A stretch of DNA of 64,000 nucleotides from Flavobacteriaceae bacterium (GCA_013373385.1 JABXHX010000005.1:62001-126000), one strand, 5' to 3'. Shown: positions 45,236 through 54,195, counted from the stretch's first letter. Program-made: numbers and translations. The notes: generated by a model not told the origin, from the letters alone.

Positions 45236-46639
45236 TTATATTTTTTTAGATGTAATAATTAAACCTAGGAAGGGAATGAAAAACCATAATGATAGAAAGA
45301 ATATATTTTGCGTGTTGTCTTTCAGTATTTCTCCTAGTGTTGGAGGTGTAAAACTAAATTTTGGAAGCTTTTTAAAGCTTTCTGCACTCATTTTATAACC
45401 ACGCTCACCTAATTTAGAATTATCTTTAATATCATTATTTAAGAATCGTTGTTTCTCTATTCTATATTTCTCAGCTGCTTTAGTAAATTTCCAATGCAAA
45501 TTATCACTAGTATTAGCAATATCCATAGATAAAAATCGTATTGGAAAAAATGGTGATAAAAAAGATAGTTTTTTATATGTATTATTTTGATTATTAGCTA
45601 TTTCATTTAAAATATTATAATGCTTTTCGTAGATTTTAGCTTCATGTTCTTCTCCTTTTTGCATACGATAACCAGCATAGTTAAAAGGTAGTTGACTTAA
45701 ACTATCAACATTATACTTTTGTAAGGTTTCTTGTTCTAATTTTTTAGCAGCTTTATTCCATGGATTGTGACCATCTAAACCATTTTTTCTATCCTCTGCT
45801 ATACGGGTGCTGAATTCTGATTTTGATGGATATGGATGGTTTTCATTTGCAAAATTCGTCGCAATTTTTGGAGTGATAAAACTAAAAATAATCCAAATTA
45901 TTAGGCAGCTAACTAAAGACATGCCAGATGATTTGCTCCACATAGAAATTAACACTGTAATTGTTGTGATGATTAAATAATACAAAGTATATGAAGCAAA
46001 AATTGCTAATAAACTGCTCCAAGTAAAAAAGGCTAAATTTTCTAAGCTAGATAGTATAATTCCTATAATTAAAAAGATAATTGCTGTTAAGAGAAAAACA
46101 GGAATAAATGTTGCTAGCCATTTTCCTAAAGTTAGTTTTGTAGGATGTACACCTTGACTTTTTAATAGTGTTAAGGTTTTATGTTCTACTTCTTTAGTAT
46201 ATGAATTATACCCAATGAGAATAATGATTAATGGAAACAAGTAAATCAATACAAAATTGATAGAAAGTGTACCGAAACGCGCTAAGCTTGTTTGGTCGGT
46301 TGCCTCGCTAAATGAAGCTTCATGTCGGTTATGTGCTTCTAAGAAAATTGAGTTCCCTGTATATTTAGTAACTCCATAATCAAATAATGATAATGCGAAT
46401 TTAGGCTTAAATGCATAAGTACCATAATGTGCAGCTGAATGAGGATTCTTTTCTCCTTGTGTTTCCCAAACTTTACGTTCGGTTTCTGCTGATTCTAAGT
46501 ATTGCTGATTGTTCTTTTGATATTGATTGATACCCGTAATTGTTGCGACTACCAATAAAATTAATGAGATAACAATTGCTATTTTAAAACGACCATCTCT
46601 TGTTAACTCTTTTAGTTCTTTAAAAATTATGTTCTTCAT
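45236..46639 (-). CDS. ABC transporter permease, DUF3526 type (first copy)
   Basis: A 467-residue inner-membrane permease with the same plan as its neighbour: an N-terminal helix (about 19-35), a periplasmic loop with ALSLFDYGVTKYTGNSIFLEAHNRHEA, a helix cluster (about 135-260) with YNSYTKEVEHKTLTLLKSQGVHPTKLTLGKWLA, a large periplasmic region and a final helix at about 445-462. It begins one base after the ATPase stop. The two permeases probably form a heterodimer with the ATPase. The cargo is unknown. Confidence 0.85.
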   Translation of the reverse strand: MKNIIFKELKELTRDGRFKIAIVISLILLVVATITGINQYQKNNQQYLESAETERKVWETQGEKNPHSAAHYGTYAFKPKFALSLFDYGVTKYTGNSIFLEAHNRHEASFSEATDQTSLARFGTLSINFVLIYLFPLIIILIGYNSYTKEVEHKTLTLLKSQGVHPTKLTLGKWLATFIPVFLLTAIIFLIIGIILSSLENLAFFTWSSLLAIFASYTLYYLIITTITVLISMWSKSSGMSLVSCLIIWIIFSFITPKIATNFANENHPYPSKSEFSTRIAEDRKNGLDGHNPWNKAAKKLEQETLQKYNVDSLSQLPFNYAGYRMQKGEEHEAKIYEKHYNILNEIANNQNNTYKKLSFLSPFFPIRFLSMDIANTSDNLHWKFTKAAEKYRIEKQRFLNNDIKDNSKLGERGYKMSAESFKKLPKFSFTPPTLGEILKDNTQNIFFLSLWFFIPFLGLIITSKKI

Positions 46640-46640
46640 G

Positions 46641-47354
46641 TTAACTTACATTTTTAAAGTTCATAATGTCTAAATAAATTGTCTCTAGCTCTTTTAGTGA
46701 AACTTTAGATGAATCTGAGTAGTTTTCTAGTTTACCAGAACGCATAATTCCAATATGTGTGCTAACTTCTTTTGCTCTAAATAAATCGTGAGTTGCCATT
46801 AAGATAGCTACGCCATCGTCTTTCATTCTAGTAAGTAAATCCATAAATTCATTACTTGATTTAGGATCTAAGCCAGAGGTTGGCTCATCTAATAATAAAA
46901 CTTTAGATTCTTTAGCTATTGCTAAAGCAATACCTACTTTTTGTCTCATACCTTTAGAGAATGTTTTTACACGATTATTATGAGCTTCTTCTTGTAATCC
47001 AGCATCAGTTAAATAAAGCTTTAGTTCAGTTTTATCAAAATTCTTACCTGATAATTTACAGAAGTAATCTAAATTTTCAATAGCCGTTAATGTAGGGTAA
47101 AGCATAAGATTTTCAGGAATGTAAGTTAAAAAATTCTTAGTTTTAATAGGATTCTTTACAACATCTAATCCATTTATTTTAGCAGAACCAAATGATGGTT
47201 CAATAAAGTTTAATAGCATATTAATAGTTGTTGATTTTCCTGCACCATTAGCGCCTAAAAGGCATAGTATTTCTCCTTCTTTAACTTCTAAAGAAAGATT
47301 ATTTACAGCTATAAAATCGTTAAATTTTTTAGTAATATTTTTTATTGTTATCAT
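46641..47354 (-). CDS. ABC transporter ATP-binding protein
   Basis: A 237-residue ATPase driving the two DUF3526 permeases. Walker A is LGANGAGKSTTINML (about 33-47), the Q-loop lies in LTYIPENLMLYP, the signature is FSKGMRQKVGIALA and Walker B is VLLLDEPTSGLDP; MATHDLFRAKEVSTHIGIM holds the switch His. Exporter-type ATPases such as CcmA/NosF are the closest class. It starts 13 bp after the DUF5916 gene, so all five genes of the block are probably one transcript. Confidence 0.95.
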   Translation of the reverse strand: MITIKNITKKFNDFIAVNNLSLEVKEGEILCLLGANGAGKSTTINMLLNFIEPSFGSAKINGLDVVKNPIKTKNFLTYIPENLMLYPTLTAIENLDYFCKLSGKNFDKTELKLYLTDAGLQEEAHNNRVKTFSKGMRQKVGIALAIAKESKVLLLDEPTSGLDPKSSNEFMDLLTRMKDDGVAILMATHDLFRAKEVSTHIGIMRSGKLENYSDSSKVSLKELETIYLDIMNFKNVS

Positions 47355-47367
47355 AATTAGTTAGAGA

Positions 47368-49593
47368 TTAAAATTGTTTTATTAGTGTTATTTTACTTAT
47401 AAATTGTTGTTGAGTTTTTATAGGATTAAAAGCATCTGATTCTGTATTGTTAAATACTAAATAGATGAATGATTGTGGTAAATATTCCCAGCTAAATCTT
47501 GTGTTAATTCTTCCAGTTTTTGTAAAATCATTGTACTGGTAAAACCCTGATAATTGTAGTTTAGGGTTTAGTGCTAATCGTATTCCTGTAGTGTATAAGT
47601 TTGTTTTTAAATCCTCATTGTTTGTGCCAAGATTATTTAAAGCATTATACTCATAATCACCAGAAATACTAACATTAGGAATTGGACTGTATCTAGTGCC
47701 AAACGTTAAAGTATTTCTGTTACCGTTATAAAACTTTCCCCATTCATATTTTCCAGATAAAGAAAGTTTTTTCGAACGATCAGAATTAAAGCGAACAAAT
47801 TGTCGAGTGTAGTAATAATACTCTCTAGATATAGGAATTCCTAATGGAGTAAAGTCAAAATCTATGTTTTGCCAAGTTGGAGTAATGGCATATTCTATAA
47901 AACTATTATCCTTAAAGAATATATATATGGGAAACAGATATATACTTGCTTGTTGAAATTTTTCTGGGTTTTTAAAATCATGGTAATACTTAACAAATAA
48001 TCCCGGATCCCATCTACGTATCCAAGGCATTTTTTTAGGACGTAAAATAAAATAACCTCCTGGGTTATGTTGAATTACATTGTTTTGATAAACAAAACCC
48101 ATTGCCGGATTGTAATGATTACTTACAAAATTAGATTTCCATCCTAAATACATATTATTTGTAGTATAGCTAACCGTAGTATTTCCAGCATAACCCCAAT
48201 TTTTAACAGCGTTGTTTTTTGTTCCAGATAGCATATAAGAAATAGTGAACTCTTCCTTAGGACGAAAGAGCCCATCTATTGTAATAGAAGTATTGGTGCT
48301 TTTGTTTAGCTTTAATGTATTATTAGCTTCATCTAAACGATGTGTAAGCATTATACCAATATTGTTTTCTTTTCCATAATTCTGTAAATATCTAAATACT
48401 GTAAAGTTGGCTGCTGCAGAAGCTTGAGTATCACTTTGATGCACATATAAACCAGCAATTGTTCTCTGCTCATTTTTATTAGTAAATCGCGCACCAATAT
48501 CTATAGGTGCTGGTTGAGCATTAAAATCTCCTCGAAGTCCAATTTTTCTACTAAAAAAAGGCTTTATTTGATAATTATCTGAACCTGCCCAAATACCTGA
48601 GTTTTCTAAGAAAAACTGTCTTCTTTCAGGGAAAAAAACATTAAATCGTTCTAGATTATTGACTGCTCTATCTACATCTGCTTGAGCAAAATCTGTATTA
48701 AAGGTAAAGTCTATAATACTGTTAGGTGTTATTGCCCATTTTATATCACCTCCTAATTTAGTTTTACTATTATTGCTATCTACAATATAATTAGTTTTTT
48801 GTTGATCATAGTTGTATAACACATATGGTGTAACTTGTAGATTTGTAGATGGTTTAGGAACTTTAAGTCCCGTTAACTTAGCTGCATAAGACATTCTATG
48901 TGGTCCAAATGCTTGAGGTATTTTAGGAAATACTGTTAGTTCATAATCTCTACGAGCTAATCTAAAAAAGGTGATGCCCCATTCAATTGCTTCTTTGTTT
49001 TTAGGAATATTATATCTTAATGATTTAAAAGGAATAGCAAACTCAACATGGTATCCATTGTCAGTACGAGTTGTTTTTACGTTCCATAAAGCATTCCAGT
49101 CTATATCTTTATTTTTTCCATTAAATACTTGTAAGTCTTTTTGATTTCCGTAGGGAGTTGTTTGAAAAGAAACTGAAAATTGTTTGGTGTTTTGTGCGTC
49201 AATCTGAACTCCAAAAACATCATTCTCACCATAGTTAAAATCTCGTCTTAAATCTTGAACCCGAACACCTTTTTTTCCTAAAGGATCTTTACAGAAAGCA
49301 CCTATATATAAGTTCTTTTCATCAAATAATATTTTTACTTCAGTAGTATATAAATACTTTCCACCTTGTTTAGGTTCTATTCTAAAGAAATTACTAATTG
49401 GCTTTATATTTTCCCAATCTTTTTCATTTAAAATACCATCTATTTTAATTTTCCCTTTAGCTTTAGTTCCTTTAACGGTAACTGGTGATGAAAGAGGGGG
49501 GAATGTAACTTGTTTATTTTGTGCATACCCTTTTATAAGGAGCACCATAAAAATTGTTATATAACAATTTTTAACTGCTTTATTATGAGTCAT
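47368..49593 (-). CDS. DUF5916 outer-membrane protein with CBM9-like N-terminal domain
   Basis: A 741-residue exported protein. An N-terminal signal-like helix (CYITIFMVLLIKGYAQ) is followed by a CBM9-like domain (about 40-240: GKIKIDGILNEKDWENIKPISNFFRIEPKQGG, and WGITFFRLARRD). The rest (about 255-741) is a beta-barrel built of strands such as LGGDIKWAITPNSIIDFTFNTDFAQADVDRAVNNLERF in part, and NVFFPERRQFFLENSGIW, a hallmark of DUF5916. The barrel ends with Phe. It probably lets material cross the outer membrane in concert with the ABC system; that pairing is inferred from the operon. Confidence 0.88.
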   Translation of the reverse strand: MTHNKAVKNCYITIFMVLLIKGYAQNKQVTFPPLSSPVTVKGTKAKGKIKIDGILNEKDWENIKPISNFFRIEPKQGGKYLYTTEVKILFDEKNLYIGAFCKDPLGKKGVRVQDLRRDFNYGENDVFGVQIDAQNTKQFSVSFQTTPYGNQKDLQVFNGKNKDIDWNALWNVKTTRTDNGYHVEFAIPFKSLRYNIPKNKEAIEWGITFFRLARRDYELTVFPKIPQAFGPHRMSYAAKLTGLKVPKPSTNLQVTPYVLYNYDQQKTNYIVDSNNSKTKLGGDIKWAITPNSIIDFTFNTDFAQADVDRAVNNLERFNVFFPERRQFFLENSGIWAGSDNYQIKPFFSRKIGLRGDFNAQPAPIDIGARFTNKNEQRTIAGLYVHQSDTQASAAANFTVFRYLQNYGKENNIGIMLTHRLDEANNTLKLNKSTNTSITIDGLFRPKEEFTISYMLSGTKNNAVKNWGYAGNTTVSYTTNNMYLGWKSNFVSNHYNPAMGFVYQNNVIQHNPGGYFILRPKKMPWIRRWDPGLFVKYYHDFKNPEKFQQASIYLFPIYIFFKDNSFIEYAITPTWQNIDFDFTPLGIPISREYYYYTRQFVRFNSDRSKKLSLSGKYEWGKFYNGNRNTLTFGTRYSPIPNVSISGDYEYNALNNLGTNNEDLKTNLYTTGIRLALNPKLQLSGFYQYNDFTKTGRINTRFSWEYLPQSFIYLVFNNTESDAFNPIKTQQQFISKITLIKQF

Positions 49594-49709
49594 TAATTAT
49601 TGTAATTAGTTTAATTTATGTATTTGTATTTCTAATAAATTGAAATACAACTAAGTAGTTACACCAAATCTCTTAGTTAAGAAATTGGCTGCAAAAAAGT
49701 ACTAATAAA

Positions 49710-50018
49710 TTAAGCTATTGGCGGAGGCCTTGAAAAAAGTGAGCTTTCAATTTGATCTTGTACAAATTGAAAAGAATACTCATAAAAAATATGTTTGTTG
49801 TAGTTGTGCTGAAGAGCTTGTTCAAATGAAATTTGTTCACTTTCAGTAAAAGGAGTGTTGTTTGAAACAACGACAAACTCACAAAGATCACATTCTTTGC
49901 TATGTAAATCATCATCAGAATGTAATATAGTATGAAGTCCAGCTGTTTTTATAAAAATAAAAAGAACTAGAAGTAATAAACTTATATATTGTTTCTTCCT
50001 AAGCATTCTACATTGCAA
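49710..50018 (-). CDS. Small exported His/Cys protein
   Basis: A 102-residue protein of no named family that I can assign. One hydrophobic segment (about 12-27, YISLLLLVLFIFIKTAG) is a signal or anchor. Directly after it are spaced potential metal ligands: His29, His33, His39, Cys43 and Cys46 (LHTILHSDDDLHSKECDLC). The C-terminus ends SRPPPIA. Small proteins of this kind stand in front of TonB receptor or ABC genes in Flavobacteriaceae, as I recall. A metal-binding role (copper or zinc, or a DUF2946-like fold) is plausible but unproven. A start at Met5 is also possible. Confidence 0.65.
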   Translation of the reverse strand: MQCRMLRKKQYISLLLLVLFIFIKTAGLHTILHSDDDLHSKECDLCEFVVVSNNTPFTESEQISFEQALQHNYNKHIFYEYSFQFVQDQIESSLFSRPPPIA

Positions 50019-50100
50019 GGTTAAGAATTATATTTTGATTGGGTTAAAATATAAATAACTGTAAATGAAAAATTAAGAAAAATTTAACAGGTGTTTGGAA

Positions 50101-51153
50101 TTATATTTTTGCCAAAAAATCTAAGGTATTAATACCATCTGCATAATCCCATAATTGTGGGTTTTGAGTATTTCCAAACGAGATTTCATTATCAAAAATA
50201 TTGCTTGAAGAAACTACACATTGTATTTTTTCAGAATCATTTAAAACCTTTGATTTTAATTCATCTAAATCTGTATAATATTCATAAAAAACAGTAGCAA
50301 TTGGAGAAGCATAACTTTCATCTTCTTTTATCATAATAAACCCATTTTCTAACAAGTCAAATTCACTCATTAAATACACTGCTTTATTATAGTCGTAGTT
50401 GTTAGCATATTTAGCATTATTTATAATTTTATGCTTGTTATACATGCCTTTAAAAAACAAATCAAAATTATAACCTTTAGGAACAAATAGCTTAGAAACA
50501 CTTCTACACCCTAATCCAAAATATTGAAAGATATCATTGCTTAATGATTCAAGTTCTATTTCAGATTCATTACCAGTTAAAACAGCTACGGAGTTTCTAT
50601 TTTTTCTAATGATGCTAGGCTTATCTTTAAAATAATACTCAAAATAACGAGCAGTATTATCACTTCCAGTTGCAATAACTGCGTCATAATTCTCTAATTT
50701 TTCTTCTGTAAATTCAATATTTCCTTTTAAAGTAGGGTCAACATATTCTAGGTATTTAGCTAAAAATGGAAGTAAATGTTTATCATTAGAAGATTGCTTT
50801 ACCAAAACTGAATATCCAGAAATAAGAACAGATAAAAAATCATGAAATCCGACAAGCGGAATATTTCCAGCCATGATTATAGCGACTGTTTTTGAGTTTG
50901 CATTTATTGGAGCGTCTTTTAACCAGCTGTTTATGTTTTCTTTAGTTAGTGCATTAGACCAGCTCTGTAAAGCAAACATAATATTGTCTTTCGTAAACCA
51001 AGCATTATTTTCTTCGGCTATTTTGAGTTGATGTTTAAAACCATCAAAAAACAACTCATTAAATTCTACACTATCATTTTTAGTAATTCCATTTTGAGAA
51101 AATTGACTTAAAAATTGCCCTAATTTTACAAAAGCTTGTACTCTGTTTTGCAT
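50101..51153 (-). CDS. LuxC-like acyl-CoA reductase
   Basis: A 350-residue cytoplasmic protein of the LuxC/acyl-CoA reductase group of the aldehyde dehydrogenase superfamily. [31 protein letters not shown] is the nucleotide-binding part and [17 protein letters not shown] holds the conserved nucleophile Cys. No luciferase genes are near, so a bioluminescence role is excluded; the true substrate may be a fatty acyl-CoA or an aldehyde in an unrelated pathway. It is divergent from the ferredoxin gene, and I recall fdx, this gene, serC and serA lying side by side in other Flavobacteriaceae. Confidence 0.85.
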   Translation of the reverse strand: MQNRVQAFVKLGQFLSQFSQNGITKNDSVEFNELFFDGFKHQLKIAEENNAWFTKDNIMFALQSWSNALTKENINSWLKDAPINANSKTVAIIMAGNIPLVGFHDFLSVLISGYSVLVKQSSNDKHLLPFLAKYLEYVDPTLKGNIEFTEEKLENYDAVIATGSDNTARYFEYYFKDKPSIIRKNRNSVAVLTGNESEIELESLSNDIFQYFGLGCRSVSKLFVPKGYNFDLFFKGMYNKHKIINNAKYANNYDYNKAVYLMSEFDLLENGFIMIKEDESYASPIATVFYEYYTDLDELKSKVLNDSEKIQCVVSSSNIFDNEISFGNTQNPQLWDYADGINTLDFLAKI

Positions 51154-51190
51154 TCTATATATTTCTTTTGGTTGTGAACTATTTTGGACT

Positions 51191-51198
51191 TATTTTTG
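51191..51198 (+). promoter_or_regulatory. -7 promoter element of the ferredoxin gene
   Basis: TATTTTTG matches TAnnTTTG. A start near 51205 gives a leader of about 30 nt before the ATG at 51234 and rules out an in-frame upstream start at 51168, which precedes the promoter. Confidence 0.6.
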
Positions 51199-51233
51199 CA
51201 TCGCAAAGGTACAAAAACAGAAATAGAAAAACG

Positions 51234-51584
51234 ATGGCAATAATAATAACTGACGAATGCATAAATTGTGGGGCTTGTGAGCCAGAATGTCCAAATACGG
51301 CAATTTATGAAGGCGCTGATGATTGGAAATATGCAGATGGAACAGATTTAACAGGTAATGTAGTATTACCGAGTGGTAAAGCTGTAAATGCTGATGAGGA
51401 TCAAGAGCCAATTTCTGATGAAATTTATTATATCGTTGCAGATAAATGTACAGAGTGTAAAGGGTTTCATGAAGAACCACAATGTGCAGCGGTTTGTCCA
51501 GTAGATTGCTGTGTGCCAGATGAAGATGTTGTTGAAACCGAAGAAGAACTATTAGCAAAGCAAAGCTTTATGCATAATGAATAA
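51234..51584 (+). CDS. 4Fe-4S dicluster ferredoxin
   Basis: A 116-residue cytoplasmic electron carrier. The first cluster motif is [13 protein letters not shown] (Cys9, 12, 15, 19) and the second is [23 protein letters not shown], with a longer loop between the Cys residues as in the Fdx-type dicluster ferredoxins of this phylum. The tail [17 protein letters not shown] is acidic. The ATG at 51234 is chosen because the -7 element lies between it and the earlier in-frame start. The last 50 bases of the gene are repeated, with synonymous changes, beyond asnB at 53586-53638. Confidence 0.93.
   Translation: MAIIITDECINCGACEPECPNTAIYEGADDWKYADGTDLTGNVVLPSGKAVNADEDQEPISDEIYYIVADKCTECKGFHEEPQCAAVCPVDCCVPDEDVVETEEELLAKQSFMHNE
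51527..51577 (+). repeat. Direct repeat, copy 1 (3' end of the ferredoxin gene)
   Basis: This 51-bp segment covers the last codons of the ferredoxin gene, from TGTTGTTGAAAC to TGCATAA. Its partner is at 53586-53638, 2.06 kb away and in the same orientation, with asnB between them. The two differ at three bases and by a 2-bp insertion. Confidence 0.85.
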
Positions 51585-51603
51585 AAGCTTATATTTAATA
51601 ATT

Positions 51604-51634
51604 AAAAACCTCAAGTTTTCTTGAGGTTTTTTTA
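51604..51634 (+). terminator. Terminator of the ferredoxin gene
   Basis: AAACCTCAAG (51606-51615) pairs with CTTGAGGTTT (51620-51629) around TTTT and is followed by a T-run. It lies 21 bp after the ferredoxin stop, so asnB is transcribed separately. Confidence 0.85.
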
Positions 51635-51647
51635 TATATAAATTAAT

Positions 51648-51655
51648 TACCTTTG
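51648..51655 (+). promoter_or_regulatory. -7 promoter element of asnB
   Basis: TACCTTTG matches TAnnTTTG and lies directly after the ferredoxin terminator. It gives a leader of about 25 nt before the asnB ATG at 51686. Confidence 0.55.
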
Positions 51656-51685
51656 AAGACTTACTAATAAAAAGATGAATCAGTA

Positions 51686-53560
51686 ATGTGTGGTATTTCA
51701 GGTTTCTGTAGTTTAAACAAGGTTTCAGTAAAAAAAGAATTTTTGTCAGATATGATTGAAGTTCAAAATCACAGAGGTCCTGATTCAAATAATTTTTACT
51801 ACAATAAACATGTTGGTCTTGCACATAATAGATTGAGCTTAATTGATTTGTCAGATAATGCAAATCAACCATTTTATCAAGATAATTATGTTCTTATTTA
51901 TAATGGCGAAATTTATAACTTTTTAGAATTAAAAAAGGAACTACCAAGAACTGTTTATAGGTCTAACTCTGATACCGAGGTTCTTTTCAATTGTTTAAAA
52001 TTTTGGGGAATTGAAAAAACGTTAAATAAAATTCAAGGAATGTTCGCTTTTGCTTGGTATGATATCAGTAAAGATGAGCTAGTTTTAGTTAGAGATCGTA
52101 TAGGGATTAAACCATTGTTTTACGGTGTAGATACAAATAATTGTTTGTGGTTTGCTTCTGAAGTGAAAGCAATACTTAAAGTTTCAAAATTTGAACCAGA
52201 CCCTGTTGAGATGTTATTATCACCGATTGGTGGAATTGTAGAAAAATCAAAAGAAAAAACACTTTGGAATAATTTAAAAACGTTGACTCCAGGTCACTTA
52301 TTAGTTATAAAAAATGGAGAAATTTTAAAAAAAGAGTATTTTAATATAAAGAATTATGTAAACGAAAATGAATACAATAGACTTAATAAGTCAACTTTAA
52401 GTGAGGTTACTGATGAATTTGAATCTATTTTTGACAATTCAATACAAAAATTATTGATTAGTGACGCACCGATGGGAGCTTTTGTTAGTGGAGGGATAGA
52501 TTCAAGTCTAATAGCTTCTTTCGCCGCTAAACATCAAAAAGATTTAAAGCTATTTACAGCAAATGTTGTAGGGAAACATTCTGAAATTAGTGCAGCAAAA
52601 CTACTAGCCAATACACTGAATAAAGATGTTTATCAATACAGATTTGAAAAAGAAATGGCAATTAGAGATATTACAAATGTAACGTGGCATTATGAAGCCC
52701 CTCTAGTTGTTCATTTCAATGCATTGCCATTTTCAAATGTTGCTGCTTTGGCAAGGAATGAAAATGTAAAAGCTGTATTGACGGGTGAAGGGGCAGATGA
52801 GTTATTTTTAGGGTATCCGAAACTATTAACAAAAAAATATGAAAGATTAATACGTTTTCCATACACCATTTTAAACAAGATTTACAATTCTGTACCTCAA
52901 TTAAAAAGTTATTTAAACAAAAATGAAGGATCTGGAGGTTTAAGTACTTTACATGAATTAGCTGTTCAAGGTTTTGATAGACAAATCTTAAGAAAGGAAA
53001 ATTTATCTACATATGATTTTTTAGGTAAAAAAGAACAGTTACAACATTATTTGAGTATGCAGATGATTAATGAAGGAATTATTTCACTTTTATGGAGAAA
53101 TGATAGAATGGGAATGATGCATAGTATTGAGTCTAGATTTCCCTTTTTAGATGAAAAAGTAATACAGTTTTCTATGAATTTACCTGTAAAATTTAAAATT
53201 GGAAGAACAAAGAGTTTTTACAACTATAAACACCCTTTTTTAATAGATAAACAAATAGTTAGAAACTTAGGAAAGCGTTCTCTTCCAAAAAAACTGTTTA
53301 CAAAAAAGAAAAATGGTTTCCCAATGCATGCACTAAGAAATATGAGTGTTAAACCAGAACTGTTTTACAATGGAGTTTTTGCAGATTTAATGAAGTTAAG
53401 TAGAGTACAAATTAATCACATGACAGAAAAAAACAGTTATACTAAATATCATATAGCTTTAATTGCAATGTTTGAAATTTGGGGCAGATTATTTGTTGAT
53501 AACAGAAGTAAGGAAGAAGTAAATAGTTTGGCTTTAAGAAGCTTATCAATAGAAGAATAG
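51686..53560 (+). CDS. asnB: Glutamine-hydrolysing asparagine synthase
   Basis: Makes asparagine, or an amide on another substrate, from an acid, glutamine and ATP. The 624 residues start MCGISGFCSL; Cys2 is the glutaminase nucleophile, which fixes the start at 51686 (an ATG at 51675 runs into a stop after two codons). HRGPDSNNFYY, NGEIYNFLELKKEL and SDTEVLFNCL belong to the glutaminase domain. The synthase domain has FVSGGIDSSLIASFAAKH (PPi loop), LTGEGADELFLGYP and RNDRMGMMHSIESRFPFLDEKV. The sequence type is close to AsnB-like enzymes of glycan or peptide clusters, so a modified substrate cannot be excluded. It is flanked by copies of the ferredoxin 3' end, suggesting that it was added to this locus. 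Confidence 0.92.
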   Translation: MCGISGFCSLNKVSVKKEFLSDMIEVQNHRGPDSNNFYYNKHVGLAHNRLSLIDLSDNANQPFYQDNYVLIYNGEIYNFLELKKELPRTVYRSNSDTEVLFNCLKFWGIEKTLNKIQGMFAFAWYDISKDELVLVRDRIGIKPLFYGVDTNNCLWFASEVKAILKVSKFEPDPVEMLLSPIGGIVEKSKEKTLWNNLKTLTPGHLLVIKNGEILKKEYFNIKNYVNENEYNRLNKSTLSEVTDEFESIFDNSIQKLLISDAPMGAFVSGGIDSSLIASFAAKHQKDLKLFTANVVGKHSEISAAKLLANTLNKDVYQYRFEKEMAIRDITNVTWHYEAPLVVHFNALPFSNVAALARNENVKAVLTGEGADELFLGYPKLLTKKYERLIRFPYTILNKIYNSVPQLKSYLNKNEGSGGLSTLHELAVQGFDRQILRKENLSTYDFLGKKEQLQHYLSMQMINEGIISLLWRNDRMGMMHSIESRFPFLDEKVIQFSMNLPVKFKIGRTKSFYNYKHPFLIDKQIVRNLGKRSLPKKLFTKKKNGFPMHALRNMSVKPELFYNGVFADLMKLSRVQINHMTEKNSYTKYHIALIAMFEIWGRLFVDNRSKEEVNSLALRSLSIEE

Positions 53561-53585
53561 TTTTAGGATTAAACTAAAAAGTAAA

Positions 53586-53638
53586 TATTGTTGAAACAGA
53601 AGAAGAACTATTAGCTAAGCAAAGCTTTATATGCATAA
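53586..53638 (+). repeat. Direct repeat, copy 2 (orphan copy of the ferredoxin 3' end)
   Basis: This 53-bp segment matches 51527-51577. Read in the ferredoxin frame it gives [14 protein letters not shown] against [14 protein letters not shown]; two of the three base changes are synonymous (ACC/ACA, GCA/GCT). A 2-bp insertion after the TTT codon then shifts the frame. No ferredoxin body precedes it. It looks like the displaced or imported end of a ferredoxin gene. Confidence 0.85.
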
Positions 53639-53645
53639 AGAGCAA

Positions 53646-54091
53646 TTAGTGCTTGTAGCCTTTGAGATTTTTAAATGGAATGACTAGTTTTCTATTGCTC
53701 CAATCAGAAGTAGCATATTCTTTTTCTGAGATATAAGTGCCTTTCATTTTTACTTTTACCTTTTTTAAGACAGCGGCATCAATTACTGTAGATTTTTCTA
53801 CAACTAATTCTAATTCTGAAAAAAAAATTACCTTCCATCTTTAGTCCAAATTTTACTTTTGTCCTTTTTCTAGAGTTTTCAATAAATTTAAGAGACCTAT
53901 TTATATAGAAATAACATCCAGTTGTTTTTTTAGCATAGTAAGGTAAATAAGTATTTGATGTATTTTTTTATAAATAACCACTCCTTTTAAATAGTTTTCA
54001 GAATACTTATTAATTTTCCTTTTATTGTTTGTGAGTATGAAATAAAAACACTTAAAAATAAAAACAAATAAGACCAATAAAACTTTTTCAA
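53646..54091 (-). pseudogene. Frameshifted small secreted-protein gene
   Basis: The minus strand begins (TTG)KKFYWSYLFLFLSVFISYSQ, a clear signal peptide, then loses frame three times, each time at a homopolymer: A4 at 54014-54017 (needs A5), A7 at 53963-53969 (needs A8) and T9 at 53819-53827 (needs T8). With those three single-base corrections the 446 bases become 447, an unbroken 148-residue ORF ending SDWSNRKLVIPFKNLKGYKH. The corrected protein is beta-rich and Lys-rich; I do not recognise a family. Either the gene has decayed recently or the assembly has homopolymer errors. It lies eight bases beyond the orphan ferredoxin repeat. Confidence 0.75.
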
Positions 54092-54165
54092 AAGGGTATC
54101 TTTTTTATAAAAATAAGATAATTTGATATTTTTTAAGAATTACTCATTAAACTTTAACAAAGTAT

Positions 54166-54173
54166 TATATTTG
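54166..54173 (+). promoter_or_regulatory. -7 promoter element of ychF
   Basis: TATATTTG matches TAnnTTTG; a start near 54180 gives a leader of about 16 nt before the ATG at 54196. Confidence 0.6.
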
Positions 54174-54195
54174 CACTCGCAAAAAATTTAAATAA

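Noticed and set aside
50101..51153. Bioluminescence role for the LuxC-like protein
   Set aside because: No luxAB, luxD or luxE genes are nearby, and such reductases occur widely in non-luminous Flavobacteriaceae.
51168..51233. N-terminal extension of the ferredoxin to an upstream start
   Set aside because: The -7 promoter element at 51191-51198 lies inside the extension and the family starts at the ATG at 51234.
51190..51558. Minus-strand ORF of 122 codons rich in His and Leu
   Set aside because: It is antisense to the ferredoxin gene; its composition is the mirror of ferredoxin codons and it has no promoter.
51585..54195. Phage, transposon or integrase around asnB
   Set aside because: No integrase, transposase or inverted terminal repeats were found; only the ferredoxin-end direct repeats remain as evidence of insertion.
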